Shown here piece by piece: positions 50,568 through 59,526 of a stretch of DNA of 64,000 bases; positions within the stretch are counted from its first letter, which is position 1, and each line of letters begins with the position of its first letter. Origin of the DNA: Deltaproteobacteria bacterium (GTDB lineage Bacteria > Bdellovibrionota > Bdellovibrionia > Bdellovibrionales > JAMPXM01); the NCBI GenBank assembly GCA_017302795.1, contig JAFLCB010000008.1:1-64000 (forward strand), given 5' to 3'. The position numbers and the translations under genes are program-made. Below the pieces are notes generated by a model. The model was not told where the DNA came from and made no database searches. It saw only the letters and a list, made by a program, of their open reading frames with translations.

Positions 50568-51674
50568 CTAAATCTTCGCTCTGAGATCGGCAAAGGACCG
50601 GCGAATCGCATTTTGGACGATCACCGACGCACTCTCTTCGAAGCGGGAGCGCCAGCTCCTTGAGGGTTTCCACGCTAAATGAAAGACATCCCGATTTTCG
50701 ATGAGGCGAGCGTGGTCGATAATTTCATCGCTCGTGGAGATTTCATCGACCAATCCCAATTTCAGAGCATCGAGACCATGCCAGACGTCACCGTTGGCTG
50801 TTTTTTCTAAATCTAAACTCGGGCGATACTCGTGAACATGCTGGCGAAACAGCGCGTGGACATCTTCAATCTGCGAGCGAAACTTTTTAACCCCTTCGTC
50901 GGTCACTTGGCCGAAGATGCTGACCGGGCGTTTGTGTTCCCCTGCAGTGACCTCCAAGTAATCGACATCATATTTTTTTAAGAGTCGGTGGAAGTTGGGA
51001 ACCTGGCCTATGACACCGATTGACCCGATCACTGCAAACGGACTTGCGGTAATTTTGTTGGCCACAACAGCCATCATGTATCCGCCACTTGCCGCGATTT
51101 CGTCGATCGCAATCGTTAAGGGGATGCCATTTTTCCGTAGGCGCGCGAGCTGGCTTGCCGCAAGACCATATCCAGTAACGGTGCCTCCCGGGCTTTCGAG
51201 CCGAAGTAGCACTTCGTCGTGCCCAATCACTGTTTGTGATTTTACAACATCTAAAATGGCCGTTATTTCATTTCGGAGGCATTCGGATCGGCTGGCTTCT
51301 GAATCGCCATGGAAATCAAGAACCCAAAGCCTTTTTTTTGCATTCCCGTCGGCAACTCGCTCTTTTTCGGTCTCTCGGTCAGCTTTCATTTTTGCTTTCC
51401 ATTCCTTTTTAGAAACGAAGAGCGATTCGAGAGACCGTTTGCGATCGATCCACTCATCATTGAGAGACTTCGCCTCGAGATGCGCTTGGCTCTTAGGTCG
51501 AAGCCCCAGATTTGTAAGAATGATCGCGATCGCAGCGACTGCGCCCACTAAGGCAATCAGTAGAACCAGCGCTTGACCGATGAAAAGCAAAAGCTCGGGC
51601 GACACTTTGTGGACCAGAATATCGAGAAAGGTTACCTGTAAATCAGCACTGATTGCATTGATGAGATTGTTCAT
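50568..51674 (-). CDS. sohB: SohB-type S49 serine peptidase
   Basis: A 368-residue inner-membrane peptidase. I chose ATG 51674 because the product then begins M-N-N-L-I-N and leads into the first membrane span (about residues 23-55); upstream in-frame codons look non-native. The S49 core has L-E-S-P-G-G-T-V (oxyanion region), the nucleophile S196 in E-I-A-A-S-G-G-Y, and the general base K248 in A-G-E-H-K-R-P, plus G-S-I-G-V-I-G. The acidic, helical insert around residues 70-115 is typical of SohB. It degrades misfolded or signal-peptide-like membrane substrates. Confidence 0.91.
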   Translation of the reverse strand: MNNLINAISADLQVTFLDILVHKVSPELLLFIGQALVLLIALVGAVAAIAIILTNLGLRPKSQAHLEAKSLNDEWIDRKRSLESLFVSKKEWKAKMKADRETEKERVADGNAKKRLWVLDFHGDSEASRSECLRNEITAILDVVKSQTVIGHDEVLLRLESPGGTVTGYGLAASQLARLRKNGIPLTIAIDEIAASGGYMMAVVANKITASPFAVIGSIGVIGQVPNFHRLLKKYDVDYLEVTAGEHKRPVSIFGQVTDEGVKKFRSQIEDVHALFRQHVHEYRPSLDLEKTANGDVWHGLDALKLGLVDEISTSDEIIDHARLIENRDVFHLAWKPSRSWRSRFEESASVIVQNAIRRSFADLRAKI

Positions 51675-51830
51675 GCGACTAGGTTGACCCAGACAAGAGT
51701 CGCGGTCTATTCGGCCTTGGTCCAGTTTCACTGAAGGGCATTCTGCAATTTGCGCGAGAAAATCAGCAAAAATTTGTCCCAGCACGGTGAAAGTACGCGA
51801 GTCCGAAGCCAGGTATTCCGAAAAAGAACC

Positions 51831-52370
51831 ATGATATCAGTAGTTAGGCTTTCAAAATTGCAGGCGAAACACTTCCGCATTGCCGGATGGATCTTCGTAT
51901 TTTTGTCTCCGCTTTATTTTTGCAATTCAGCGTTTTCTGAAATGAGCGACCGCGAGTTCGAAACTCAGTTGGTTTCCCAGAAGCGAGATTTCAATGAGCT
52001 CCTCAAATCAAGATTAAAAACCTCGGAGCAAGAAGTTCTTGCGGCCAGAGCACATGGCGAAAAGCGCAGCGAAGAACAGCAGATTCAAAAAGAACTAGAG
52101 GCGTCCTATCGGCGTCAAATAAAGCGATATTCGATGGAAGAAATAGAACTTCAAGATCGTGCCGACGAAGAACGTCTTCGAGTGGAATCGTTGAAGGTCG
52201 ATAACTCGCGCGGCGAGTTTATTGCGCGACGAGATCGGCATCGTGAAATTGAAAAATCGATAGCGCCTGTGGATGGAAATTTAGAATTCCAAATTGATAT
52301 GAACAAAGAGCCAGACTTCAAGAGCTCTTATCCGGTCGACCCGCTGGGTAGCGGGGGAAAATCGTTTTAA
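51831..52370 (+). CDS. exported coiled-coil protein
   Basis: A 179-residue protein. ATG 51831 is preferred because it begins a signal sequence (basic N-terminus, A-G-W-I-F-V-F-L-S-P-L-Y-F, cleavage near A-F-S); the frame is open further upstream but overlaps sohB's 5' region. Residues ~45-145 are a highly charged helix with heptad-like spacing of Leu, Val and Ile, then a Pro/Gly-rich end. Divergent from sohB. It is followed after 39 bp by the DUF3307 gene. Unknown function; a periplasmic spacer or scaffold is possible. Confidence 0.66.
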   Translation: MISVVRLSKLQAKHFRIAGWIFVFLSPLYFCNSAFSEMSDREFETQLVSQKRDFNELLKSRLKTSEQEVLAARAHGEKRSEEQQIQKELEASYRRQIKRYSMEEIELQDRADEERLRVESLKVDNSRGEFIARRDRHREIEKSIAPVDGNLEFQIDMNKEPDFKSSYPVDPLGSGGKSF

Positions 52371-52409
52371 GTTTGTTGGTTTAGCTAGCGCATATTTAAG
52401 GAAGACAAC

Positions 52410-52844
52410 GTGGATTTAGCGACAATAAAGTTGGCGGCAGCAACAAACCCGATTGAGGCGGGCCGCATTATATTGGTTCTGGTTGTCGTCTTCCAGGTCA
52501 AACATTTCGTCGCGGATTTTCCGCTTCAGAACCGCTACATGTTGCAAAAAACCAGATCGGACTGGAGCTTTATCCCACCGCTGGCTTTGCATTGCGCAAT
52601 TCACGCGATGATTACGCTGGCCATTGTTAGCTTTATTGATGTGAAACTTTGGTGGCTCGCACTGGTGGACTTTTTCGTGCATTTTACAATGGATCGAATC
52701 AAGGCCGGGCCTCGGTATCTGGGACGCTTTCGTGACACTTCAAGTATCGGCTTTTGGATGTCCTTCGGGGTGGATCAGATGGTTCATCATTTTACCCACT
52801 ATTGGATTACGTGGACGCTGTTCGTTTCCATTCTGCAGCCTTGA
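52410..52844 (+). CDS. DUF3307-family membrane protein
   Basis: A 144-residue inner-membrane protein matching DUF3307: K-H-F-V-A-D-F-P-L-Q in the first span region, a second span with L-H-C-A-I-H-A, and D-Q-M-V-H-H-F-T-H-Y near the end. Three or four transmembrane segments carry conserved His and Asp residues that look like ligands or catalytic groups. Function of the family is unknown. The start is GTG 52410, with AAGGAAG upstream. The next gene starts 18 bp after its stop. Confidence 0.8.
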   Translation: MDLATIKLAAATNPIEAGRIILVLVVVFQVKHFVADFPLQNRYMLQKTRSDWSFIPPLALHCAIHAMITLAIVSFIDVKLWWLALVDFFVHFTMDRIKAGPRYLGRFRDTSSIGFWMSFGVDQMVHHFTHYWITWTLFVSILQP

Positions 52845-52862
52845 TTGAAGTTAGAGGTGGGC

Positions 52863-54440
52863 ATGCGGAAAAAAATTAGCTGTCTTCTAATTGTTGCCCA
52901 CGCGTTGGCTTTTTCGATCCCCGCACTTTCGGTGCCACCGTCACTTTGCGAAGTCCAGTTTGTAAGTGTGTCCGAGCAAAACGGACATAAGGTCGCGAAG
53001 GCTGCGGAACAAAATTTAAAGAAGTATGAGAATATCTTTTCGCGCGCCAGGGACCTTGCTCGTTACAAAATGGCCTTCGGCAAAGAATTTATCCGGACTC
53101 TCCGCGAAATCGCAGACCGAGGTGGCCACTGGATTGATGCAGGCGCGGGCGATGCCGCCGCGATTCAGGAATTTGTAGAGGAAAACCCGCGTGTTTTCGG
53201 TACGGCCATTTCGATTGAAAGCAAGGCAGAGTCCTCCGATCGACTGACGGTGATAAAGGGGCAGTTCATAGAGGACATCCCGAATGGAAAGGTGGCTAAG
53301 GGTCGGGTCGTCACAGATTTGATCGGCGGTCTGGCCTATTCGGGAACACCGCATCTGATTTTACGCCAGTATTTTGATTGGGCCGATGCGAATGGCGAAA
53401 TATTCGTGTTCATGGGAACGCGCGATGTTTACGGATTAAAAAATCGCGTGATCACAGCTGATGGGAGGTATTTGAACCTCATCGATTGGATAAAAGGAAT
53501 CCCAGGAATCAAAGTTGATTTACTTGTCGAAACTCGTGAAGATGACGGGGTCATTTACGAAAAATGGGCTATGCGACTGACGCGCGATGCTGGGCAGCCG
53601 CTAAGTATTCCCGATGTTGTTTTGCGCGAACTTCAGCCTGGTGCACCTCCCACAATGCTTTTTCAAGAGAAGCCAAGTTTTTCTGCTCGGGGAAATAATG
53701 CCCTCCTTGAAGCGCAACTAAAAATTCGAAGAGGGATCGAAAATGGGCTGCAGAAAAAAGCTCAAAGCTCGACGTTTACGCAGTTTTTGGACTCTTTTCG
53801 TGGGGGTGAAATTACTCACCCGCTTGTGTCGGAAGTGAAAAATTTAAAGCTCGCGCAGAGGTGGGTGAACGTTTCGCCATATGGAGCGAATTTAAAACAG
53901 GAACTAGAAAACAGGTCCTACGATGCCTCGAGCGACAAAATATTTTTTGGAGTTTCTCAGCGGCTGATGCGTTTTCGGGTCAATTCGATCAAACCTGAAA
54001 GGTTTCAATATACACACGTTTCCGCGGGCTCGCCTCTTGAAAGTTTGAAAGACGTTGGGGTGCTCACGGACTTTTACGGTGACTTCGCGACCAGTCTGCG
54101 ACCAGATGAAGTGTTGCGAAAGTATGTTCAGGCGATCGGCGATTCGGGAACGGCGTTCATATTTCTTGGACCAGAGTATACGGGCTTTGGTGCGAGCTCA
54201 GATGTTCTCACCGAGAAAGGCAAACGGATAAGTCTGCGCAATTGGTTAAAGTCGATACCCGGGCTCGATGTGAAGTTGTTTCGGGGCGGTTATGCATATG
54301 CGGGAGGTCAGTGGACCTTTGTGCGAATTAGAAAAACTAAATCCAGCGTTGCGATTCCGCCACTCAAATTCTTAGGTGCAGATATTCACACTGACGGCGA
54401 CGTTCCAGCAATGATTTTCCAAGAGGGAGTGCCGCGATAA
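52863..54440 (+). CDS. exported protein with two tandem Rossmann-like (methyltransferase-like) halves
   Basis: A 525-residue exported protein. ATG 52863 follows GAGGTGG and begins a signal peptide (cleavage near A-L-S). The first half has a methyltransferase motif I (W-I-D-A-G-A-G-D) and an acidic strand-2 end (S-I-E-S). Both halves share the series V-x-T-D-x-x-G-x-x-A, then I-F-V-F-M-G/A-F-I-F-L-G, then W-I-K-G-I-P-G-I-K-V-D-L and W-L-K-S-I-P-G-L-D-V-K-L, then P-T-M-L-F-Q-E and P-A-M-I-F-Q-E, so the protein arose by internal duplication. The second half has lost the glycine-rich motif I. An exported SAM-binding enzyme would be odd because SAM is cytoplasmic; a co-opted binding fold is possible. 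Confidence 0.72.
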   Translation: MRKKISCLLIVAHALAFSIPALSVPPSLCEVQFVSVSEQNGHKVAKAAEQNLKKYENIFSRARDLARYKMAFGKEFIRTLREIADRGGHWIDAGAGDAAAIQEFVEENPRVFGTAISIESKAESSDRLTVIKGQFIEDIPNGKVAKGRVVTDLIGGLAYSGTPHLILRQYFDWADANGEIFVFMGTRDVYGLKNRVITADGRYLNLIDWIKGIPGIKVDLLVETREDDGVIYEKWAMRLTRDAGQPLSIPDVVLRELQPGAPPTMLFQEKPSFSARGNNALLEAQLKIRRGIENGLQKKAQSSTFTQFLDSFRGGEITHPLVSEVKNLKLAQRWVNVSPYGANLKQELENRSYDASSDKIFFGVSQRLMRFRVNSIKPERFQYTHVSAGSPLESLKDVGVLTDFYGDFATSLRPDEVLRKYVQAIGDSGTAFIFLGPEYTGFGASSDVLTEKGKRISLRNWLKSIPGLDVKLFRGGYAYAGGQWTFVRIRKTKSSVAIPPLKFLGADIHTDGDVPAMIFQEGVPR

Positions 54441-54455
54441 ACTTTGAAAGCGCAT

Positions 54456-55355
54456 TCAGTTCGCGTGAAGATGAAGAGTCCTCAGGCGTTCGATCAATTT
54501 TTTCCGCAAGTTTAAATCCGACATTGCATTCATATGGCCAGGATCAGAAACGGTCCAGCGGACTTTTTCGCCAGGATAGGAGTTATGGAGCAAAACTCCT
54601 TGGTGATTAGAAACAACGGGGTCGGTCTCAGAGTGCAAAAATACCGCTGCCGGTAAACTTTTGGGATCAAAGGTCTCGAGTTTAGGTCCTGCGCTTAAGT
54701 GGTCAGACACCAAAACGTAGCTAACCCACTGAAATGGCCAAGTGAGCCACATTTCCGCAAGTTTCTCGCGTGCGATAGAGGTAAAGCTATAAAAGCTTGA
54801 ATCTATGACCAACAAACGAAGTTGACCTGCGCTTGTCTTATTTGCTGTTAGCGCGCGAAGCGCTAGATTGCCTCCAAGGCTTTGGCCAAAGATAACAAGC
54901 GGCACTCCAAGCTCCAAGGCGCGATCGTTGGCCCACTTTAGGGCTGTCACCCCATCATCAACAAAACCTTCCAAATCACTGCGGTAGCGACCGATTTTTC
55001 CGTCTGATTTGCCGTAACCCCGGTAATCAAAAGTCAGCACTTCCCAACCCATTTCTGGCAGCCACGAGAGAAACCGATAATGGCTGGTCATATTCTGCGC
55101 GTTCCCGTGGAACTGAAGTGCAACCCCAATCGGCTTCGCTGGCGGAGGAAGGCGCATAGCCGCAAGCCGTGTTCCGTCGGCAGACGTCAACTGAAGTCGT
55201 TCGTGGACGACCTTCTCGTCTGCGAGGTAGGGGAAGTCTTGCTGGCTGGGAAAAAAGAAAAGACCGGTGCACCCACTTAGTACAAGACAAACGGTCCCAT
55301 AAAGGATAGCCGAAATTAGCAAGTTGAAGGACCGACGCTTTGATTTCAAATTCAT
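54456..55355 (-). CDS. alpha/beta hydrolase lipoprotein
   Basis: A 299-residue lipoprotein (lipobox L-S-G-C29) with an alpha/beta hydrolase fold related to BEM46/ABHD13-type enzymes. Oxyanion H-G-N-A lies near residue 83, D-Y-R-G-Y-G-K-S-D near residue 110, the nucleophile elbow is G-Q-S159-L-G-G, the Asp is in S-E-T-D-P-V-V, and the His is in D-P-G-H-M-N. All triad elements are present, so it should be an active esterase or thioesterase on the outer or inner membrane. I chose ATG 55355; an ATA/ATG-rich upstream extension is less likely. Divergent from mutM. Confidence 0.82.
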   Translation of the reverse strand: MNLKSKRRSFNLLISAILYGTVCLVLSGCTGLFFFPSQQDFPYLADEKVVHERLQLTSADGTRLAAMRLPPPAKPIGVALQFHGNAQNMTSHYRFLSWLPEMGWEVLTFDYRGYGKSDGKIGRYRSDLEGFVDDGVTALKWANDRALELGVPLVIFGQSLGGNLALRALTANKTSAGQLRLLVIDSSFYSFTSIAREKLAEMWLTWPFQWVSYVLVSDHLSAGPKLETFDPKSLPAAVFLHSETDPVVSNHQGVLLHNSYPGEKVRWTVSDPGHMNAMSDLNLRKKLIERLRTLHLHAN

Positions 55356-55418
55356 ATTGCTGTAGCAAATCAAGGTTGCTAGCGATTTTCAACACCTGCT
55401 TCTTAAGAAAGCACCAAG

Positions 55419-56282
55419 ATGCCAGAACTTCCTGAAGTAGAAAGCGTTCGCACACAGTTGTCGAAGAAAATCACTCCACGGTTAAAAGTGCGAGAAGTGC
55501 TTTTCTTTCGCAAAGATTTGCGTTTCCCGATTTCAGTAAAAGTTAAGTCGACCATGAACTCCAGAGAAAGGTTAGGCCCACTTCTTGGAATTGAACGTCG
55601 GGCCAAGTATCTGCTTTTTAAATTTCAGTCGGGCTACTTTCTTTCGCATCTTGGTATGACTGGCTCTTGGCGAGAGGTCGCACCCGACGAGCCAAGGGGT
55701 TTGCACGATCACATTTTAATTCATTTCGAAAATGAAACAGCTTGGATGTACAACGATCCTCGTCGTTTCGGGTACGTCGATTGGGTCGAGGATCTCACTG
55801 AGCATCCCTTATTGAAGCACCTCGCACCAGAGCCGTTAAATCCTGAGTTTTCGAAATCGTATCTGGTCGATACATGTCGCCGGAAAAAAGTGAGCATTAA
55901 AAGTTTGATTATGGATCAACGACGGGTTGTGGGGGTCGGCAACATATATGCGAGCGAGGCGCTGTTTCGCGCGGGTATAAGGCCTACCCGAATGGCGGGG
56001 CGTATTAGACCGAACGAGCTCGAACGTCTTGTCCAATCCATCAAGCAGGTGTTAAGCGAGGCGATCGAGCATGGTGGATCCACAGTCAAAGATTTCAAGG
56101 GGGCTGATGGCTATGCCGGCCGCTTTCAAAGCCGGCTCTTCGTCTATGATCGTGCGGGTGGAAACTGTCGTAAATGCGAGTCCAAGATCGTCTCAAAACA
56201 GCTCGGCGGACGGTCAACTTACTGGTGTCCAGTTTGTCAGCCTTCCACTGGTCTGACATCGAATCGCGATTCGGAAAAATAG
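55419..56282 (+). CDS. mutM: formamidopyrimidine-DNA glycosylase
   Basis: A 287-residue Fpg/MutM enzyme that removes 8-oxoguanine and ring-opened purines and then cuts the abasic site. The N-terminus M-P-E-L-P-E-V-E has the catalytic Pro2 and Glu3. Next come a K-Y-L-L-F segment with the conserved Lys, S-H-L-G-M-T-G-S-W, N-D-P-R-R-F-G, and G-V-G-N-I-Y-A-S-E. The C-terminal zinc finger has C-R-K-C and later C-P-V-C. Length is normal. ATG at 55419; 33 bp downstream is the M14 peptidase gene. Confidence 0.95.
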   Translation: MPELPEVESVRTQLSKKITPRLKVREVLFFRKDLRFPISVKVKSTMNSRERLGPLLGIERRAKYLLFKFQSGYFLSHLGMTGSWREVAPDEPRGLHDHILIHFENETAWMYNDPRRFGYVDWVEDLTEHPLLKHLAPEPLNPEFSKSYLVDTCRRKKVSIKSLIMDQRRVVGVGNIYASEALFRAGIRPTRMAGRIRPNELERLVQSIKQVLSEAIEHGGSTVKDFKGADGYAGRFQSRLFVYDRAGGNCRKCESKIVSKQLGGRSTYWCPVCQPSTGLTSNRDSEK

Positions 56283-56315
56283 ACAGACCATAACATGCAC
56301 GGGTAACCTAATTAG

Positions 56316-57410
56316 GTGTCCAACCGTCAAACGTCCCAATCACTTCTCGTGCTCGATCCCCGGTTCGAACGAGAGTTAGAAAAAAAACTTCCTGAAATGG
56401 TGACCCTTCGTCGCTTGGCGCGCGCGCTAGAAGGGAAGGCGCGTATCAATGTTGAGGCGACTGTAGAACGAAACGGACGCTCGTTCCCACTGATTTCAGT
56501 GGTCATGGGAAGCGAAGATCCAGAGGCGCCAAGTTTCGGAATCTTCGGAGGCGTGCACGGGTTGGAGCGAATTGGTTCAGATGTCGTAATCTCATGGATT
56601 CAGACGTTGGCCGAGACTATGGATTGGGACGAGTTCGTTCAAGACCGCTTAAAAAAATCTCGGCTGGTTTTTATGCCGATCGTCAATCCTGTAGGGATTT
56701 TCGAAACTCGCCGGTCCAACGGAAATGGAATCGACTTAATGAGAAACTCTCCAGTGCGGGCAGACCAGGACCCCGCGTTTCTTCTTGGTGGGCACTCATA
56801 TAGCCCGCGTTTGCCCTGGTACTCGCCGGACGTTCGTGGCCCGCAGGACATGGAAATAGAATCTCGTGCGCTCTGTGCGCTTGTCGAACGCGAAATGTTT
56901 AAATCGAAATGTGCTGTCTCGGTTGATGTGCATTCGGGATTTGGTTCAGTCGATCGACTTTGGTTCCCGTGGGCGAAATCAAAGCAGCCGCCGCCGCATC
57001 TAGAAGAAATCACGGCGCTGAAACAGCTCTTTGATCGCAGCCATCCGCATCACTTTTATCAGATCGAGCCTCAGTCTAAAAGCTACACCACTCACGGAGA
57101 TTTGTGGGATTGGCTTTACGAACGTCACACGAATGAGACTAGCGGAAACTCGTTCTACTTGCCCTATACTTTGGAGCTTGGCAGTTGGCTTTGGCTCAAA
57201 AAAAATCCGCGCCAGCTTTTTTCATCCTTAGGTGCATTCAATCCGGTGCAACCTCACCGAATTAAGCGGATTCTACGTCGCCATTTAACGCTTTTTGATT
57301 TTCTTCACCGTGCGGTAATCTCATCAAATGCCTGGTTGGGAGGCGATGAAGCGACGCGCAGCCGTTTGCGTCGACGTGCAATGGATTTGTGGTATAGCGA
57401 CGTCGGATGA
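56316..57410 (+). CDS. M14-family zinc carboxypeptidase
   Basis: A 364-residue metallopeptidase. Zinc ligands are H81 and E84 (G-G-V-H-G-L-E) and H206 (V-D-V-H-S-G-F-G); the catalytic Glu is E287 in Y-T-L-E-L-G-S. N-P-V-G and N-G-I-D-L-M-R-N fit the substrate-binding part. No signal peptide, so it is cytoplasmic, like succinylglutamate-desuccinylase-type and murein peptide amidase-type relatives. The GTG start at 56316 follows mutM after 33 bp, and its stop overlaps the next gene by 4 bp. A role in murein peptide recycling is possible. Confidence 0.86.
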   Translation: MSNRQTSQSLLVLDPRFERELEKKLPEMVTLRRLARALEGKARINVEATVERNGRSFPLISVVMGSEDPEAPSFGIFGGVHGLERIGSDVVISWIQTLAETMDWDEFVQDRLKKSRLVFMPIVNPVGIFETRRSNGNGIDLMRNSPVRADQDPAFLLGGHSYSPRLPWYSPDVRGPQDMEIESRALCALVEREMFKSKCAVSVDVHSGFGSVDRLWFPWAKSKQPPPHLEEITALKQLFDRSHPHHFYQIEPQSKSYTTHGDLWDWLYERHTNETSGNSFYLPYTLELGSWLWLKKNPRQLFSSLGAFNPVQPHRIKRILRRHLTLFDFLHRAVISSNAWLGGDEATRSRLRRRAMDLWYSDVG

Positions 57411-58246
57411 AGAATCAAATGAACGATGAGATGGACAATCAGTCGAAAAAACAAGAAATCCACCAGCTTTTTTTGATTCGCGGACTTGCCCGTGAAAGTC
57501 GTCACTGGGGTGATTTTGTCGCCGATCTTGAAACGGCTTATAGCGCCACGGGTCGTAAAGTTCGAGTAGAAACAATCGATCTGCCGGGTTGCGGTCGTCA
57601 TTCGGAAATGCGTTCTTGCACGACTGTCCGGGAGACTGCTGATTTTGCACGGGAAAAAATGAAGGAGATATTGGCCAAGGAGGCACAGGCAGGTACAGAA
57701 CCGGCCGCGCACCGGCGATTGGTTTCTATCAGTCTTGGAGGTATGGTTGGCGTTTCTTGGATGGCGCGATATCCACACGACTTTCACTCTGCTGTACTCA
57801 TCAACTCGTCGTTCCGAGGACTTTCTAAGTTTACTCAGCGACTTCGATGGGATTCGTGGTGGAGGATTCCGCTGATAGTCGGAGAGCGAAGTATCGTTGA
57901 GCGAGAAAAGAAAATTCTAGATTGGGTTTCCAATCGTACAGATCGCAGGCAGGAAGTACTCGATAGTTGGGTCCAAATTCAGTTGACGAGACCTGTTTCG
58001 CCGCTAAATTTGGCCTTGCAGCTGACGGCGGCTTCGGTGTTTAAGGCACCCGTTACCTCTGACGAGAACGCAGTCTTGCCTAAGCTTTTGTTGCTTTGCA
58101 GTCGCCAGGACCGGATGGTCCATCCCGATTGTTCTCAGGCAATTGCCGACCTTTACAAGGCGCCGGTCATTTTTCACCCGACCGCTGGCCATGATTTGCC
58201 GCTGGACGCAGGACCGTGGGTTGCGACCATGATCTCCGAGTGGTAA
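57407..58246 (+). CDS. alpha/beta hydrolase, cytoplasmic
   Basis: A 279-residue hydrolase with no signal peptide. H-G-type start is altered to R-G-L-A; the nucleophile is S109 in S-I-S-L-G-G, where the first residue of the usual G-x-S-x-G is Ser rather than Gly; the acid is in S-R-Q-D-R-M-V-H and the His in T-A-G-H-D-L-P. R-x-W at residues 32-34 resembles esterase and proline iminopeptidase relatives. Its ATGA overlaps the stop of the M14 peptidase gene, so the two are translationally coupled and may work in one pathway. Substrate unknown. Confidence 0.82.
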   Translation: MKNQMNDEMDNQSKKQEIHQLFLIRGLARESRHWGDFVADLETAYSATGRKVRVETIDLPGCGRHSEMRSCTTVRETADFAREKMKEILAKEAQAGTEPAAHRRLVSISLGGMVGVSWMARYPHDFHSAVLINSSFRGLSKFTQRLRWDSWWRIPLIVGERSIVEREKKILDWVSNRTDRRQEVLDSWVQIQLTRPVSPLNLALQLTAASVFKAPVTSDENAVLPKLLLLCSRQDRMVHPDCSQAIADLYKAPVIFHPTAGHDLPLDAGPWVATMISEW

Positions 58247-58298
58247 CTCTGTTTCATCATATGCTTTAGCATTTGCTTGAGACGGCGAGGGGGATCGC

Positions 58299-59363
58299 AT
58301 GGCCACGTTCAAACGGGCTCAATTACCTAAATTTATCGATTGTCTTGGTTGTAAGTTAACGTTGTCAGCACTCCTCGCGGCCATCATGGGTGTTGCGTGT
58401 TCGCCGAACGGTACTGCTGCTTCCCAGGCACCAGCGAAAAAAGATGACGGCGTGGTTCAAACGGGTCAGTTGCCTCGCACTGGACTACTCGACGGGGCAA
58501 ATTTGAAAGCGACAACGATAGAGTCGGTTGTCGGCAAAGTGAATGCCGGCGGAGTTTTGGTTCTTGGGGAATTGCACGGCAATGCAACTCATTATTTTCG
58601 TCAGAAAGGGGCATTGTCAGCGCTGGCCGCGACAGGCCGGTGCACGGTCAGTGTGGGGCTTGAGTTCCTATCATGGGTTCATCAAGCTTCCGTGGATGAT
58701 TTTTTTGATGGAAAGTTGGCAGAAGCCGACTTTTTGAAAGCGGCAGAGTGGGGCGGAAACCCGTTCTCTGATTACCGCGACCAAGCCCTTTTCTCTAGGC
58801 AAACGGGCGGAAGATTGATTGGTCTCAATGCCCCGAGAACGTTGACAGGTGCGATTTCCAAACGAGGAGTTGAGGGGCTTACGGCGGAAGAGGTAGCGTT
58901 GATGCCGCCTGAATTTAGTTTGGGTAGCAAGGGCTACCGAGAGCGCTTTGATTCCATCATGGGCGGACATATTCCGGCTCAAGCACTTGACCGGTACTTT
59001 GCCGCTCAAAGCACATGGGACGAAACTATGGCTTGGCAGGTGGCTAAGTTTTTAGGCGCAAACCCAACTCACTGCGTGGCTGTTATAGTCGGAGATTTTC
59101 ACGTGAATTTTGGCGGTGGTTTACCTGATCGCCTTCGCGCCCGCGGGATCGGCAACGTAGTGACCATTTCGCAAGTCGACACCTTCTCTCTGACTGAGCC
59201 CGAACTGACAGCGGAGCTTGGTCCGGATTCGAGGTATGGTGATCGCGCCGATGGAATATGGCTTTCGAGCACTGACCCCGGCCCCTCTCCCACAGTTGAA
59301 GCTGAAGCAGTGAAAAGTTTGCAGGGTTTCCGCTTCGAACCGCTTGAGGCCAAAGGGCTCTAA
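58299..59363 (+). CDS. ChaN-type haem-binding lipoprotein
   Basis: A 354-residue lipoprotein (lipobox G-V-A-C34). The family signature of ChaN/PF04187 haem-binding proteins is visible: V-L-V-L-G-E-L-H-G-N, H-Y-F near it, V-G-L-E-F-L, D-Y-R, G-L-N-A-P-R, and a later V-G-D-F-H-V-N-F-G. Conserved His and Glu in those motifs are the candidate iron or haem ligands. The same fold includes TIKI-type metalloproteases, so an enzymatic role cannot be excluded. GAGGGGG precedes the ATG at 58299. It is 163 bp upstream of an outer-membrane barrel gene. Confidence 0.83.
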   Translation: MATFKRAQLPKFIDCLGCKLTLSALLAAIMGVACSPNGTAASQAPAKKDDGVVQTGQLPRTGLLDGANLKATTIESVVGKVNAGGVLVLGELHGNATHYFRQKGALSALAATGRCTVSVGLEFLSWVHQASVDDFFDGKLAEADFLKAAEWGGNPFSDYRDQALFSRQTGGRLIGLNAPRTLTGAISKRGVEGLTAEEVALMPPEFSLGSKGYRERFDSIMGGHIPAQALDRYFAAQSTWDETMAWQVAKFLGANPTHCVAVIVGDFHVNFGGGLPDRLRARGIGNVVTISQVDTFSLTEPELTAELGPDSRYGDRADGIWLSSTDPGPSPTVEAEAVKSLQGFRFEPLEAKGL

Positions 59364-59526
59364 ATTGCCTACCACGGCTTAATTGGGGCCGATTTATGAC
59401 CTTTTTGCTGTCGATCCGACAGAATGAGGCCCTATTCGTCGATCATTTGCCTCTCATTTCGGGCTCGGATAGGTTTTCTAAGTCTGCGCCTTGCACTTAG
59501 GGTGAGGACCTCCGGAGGGGTGGTAA

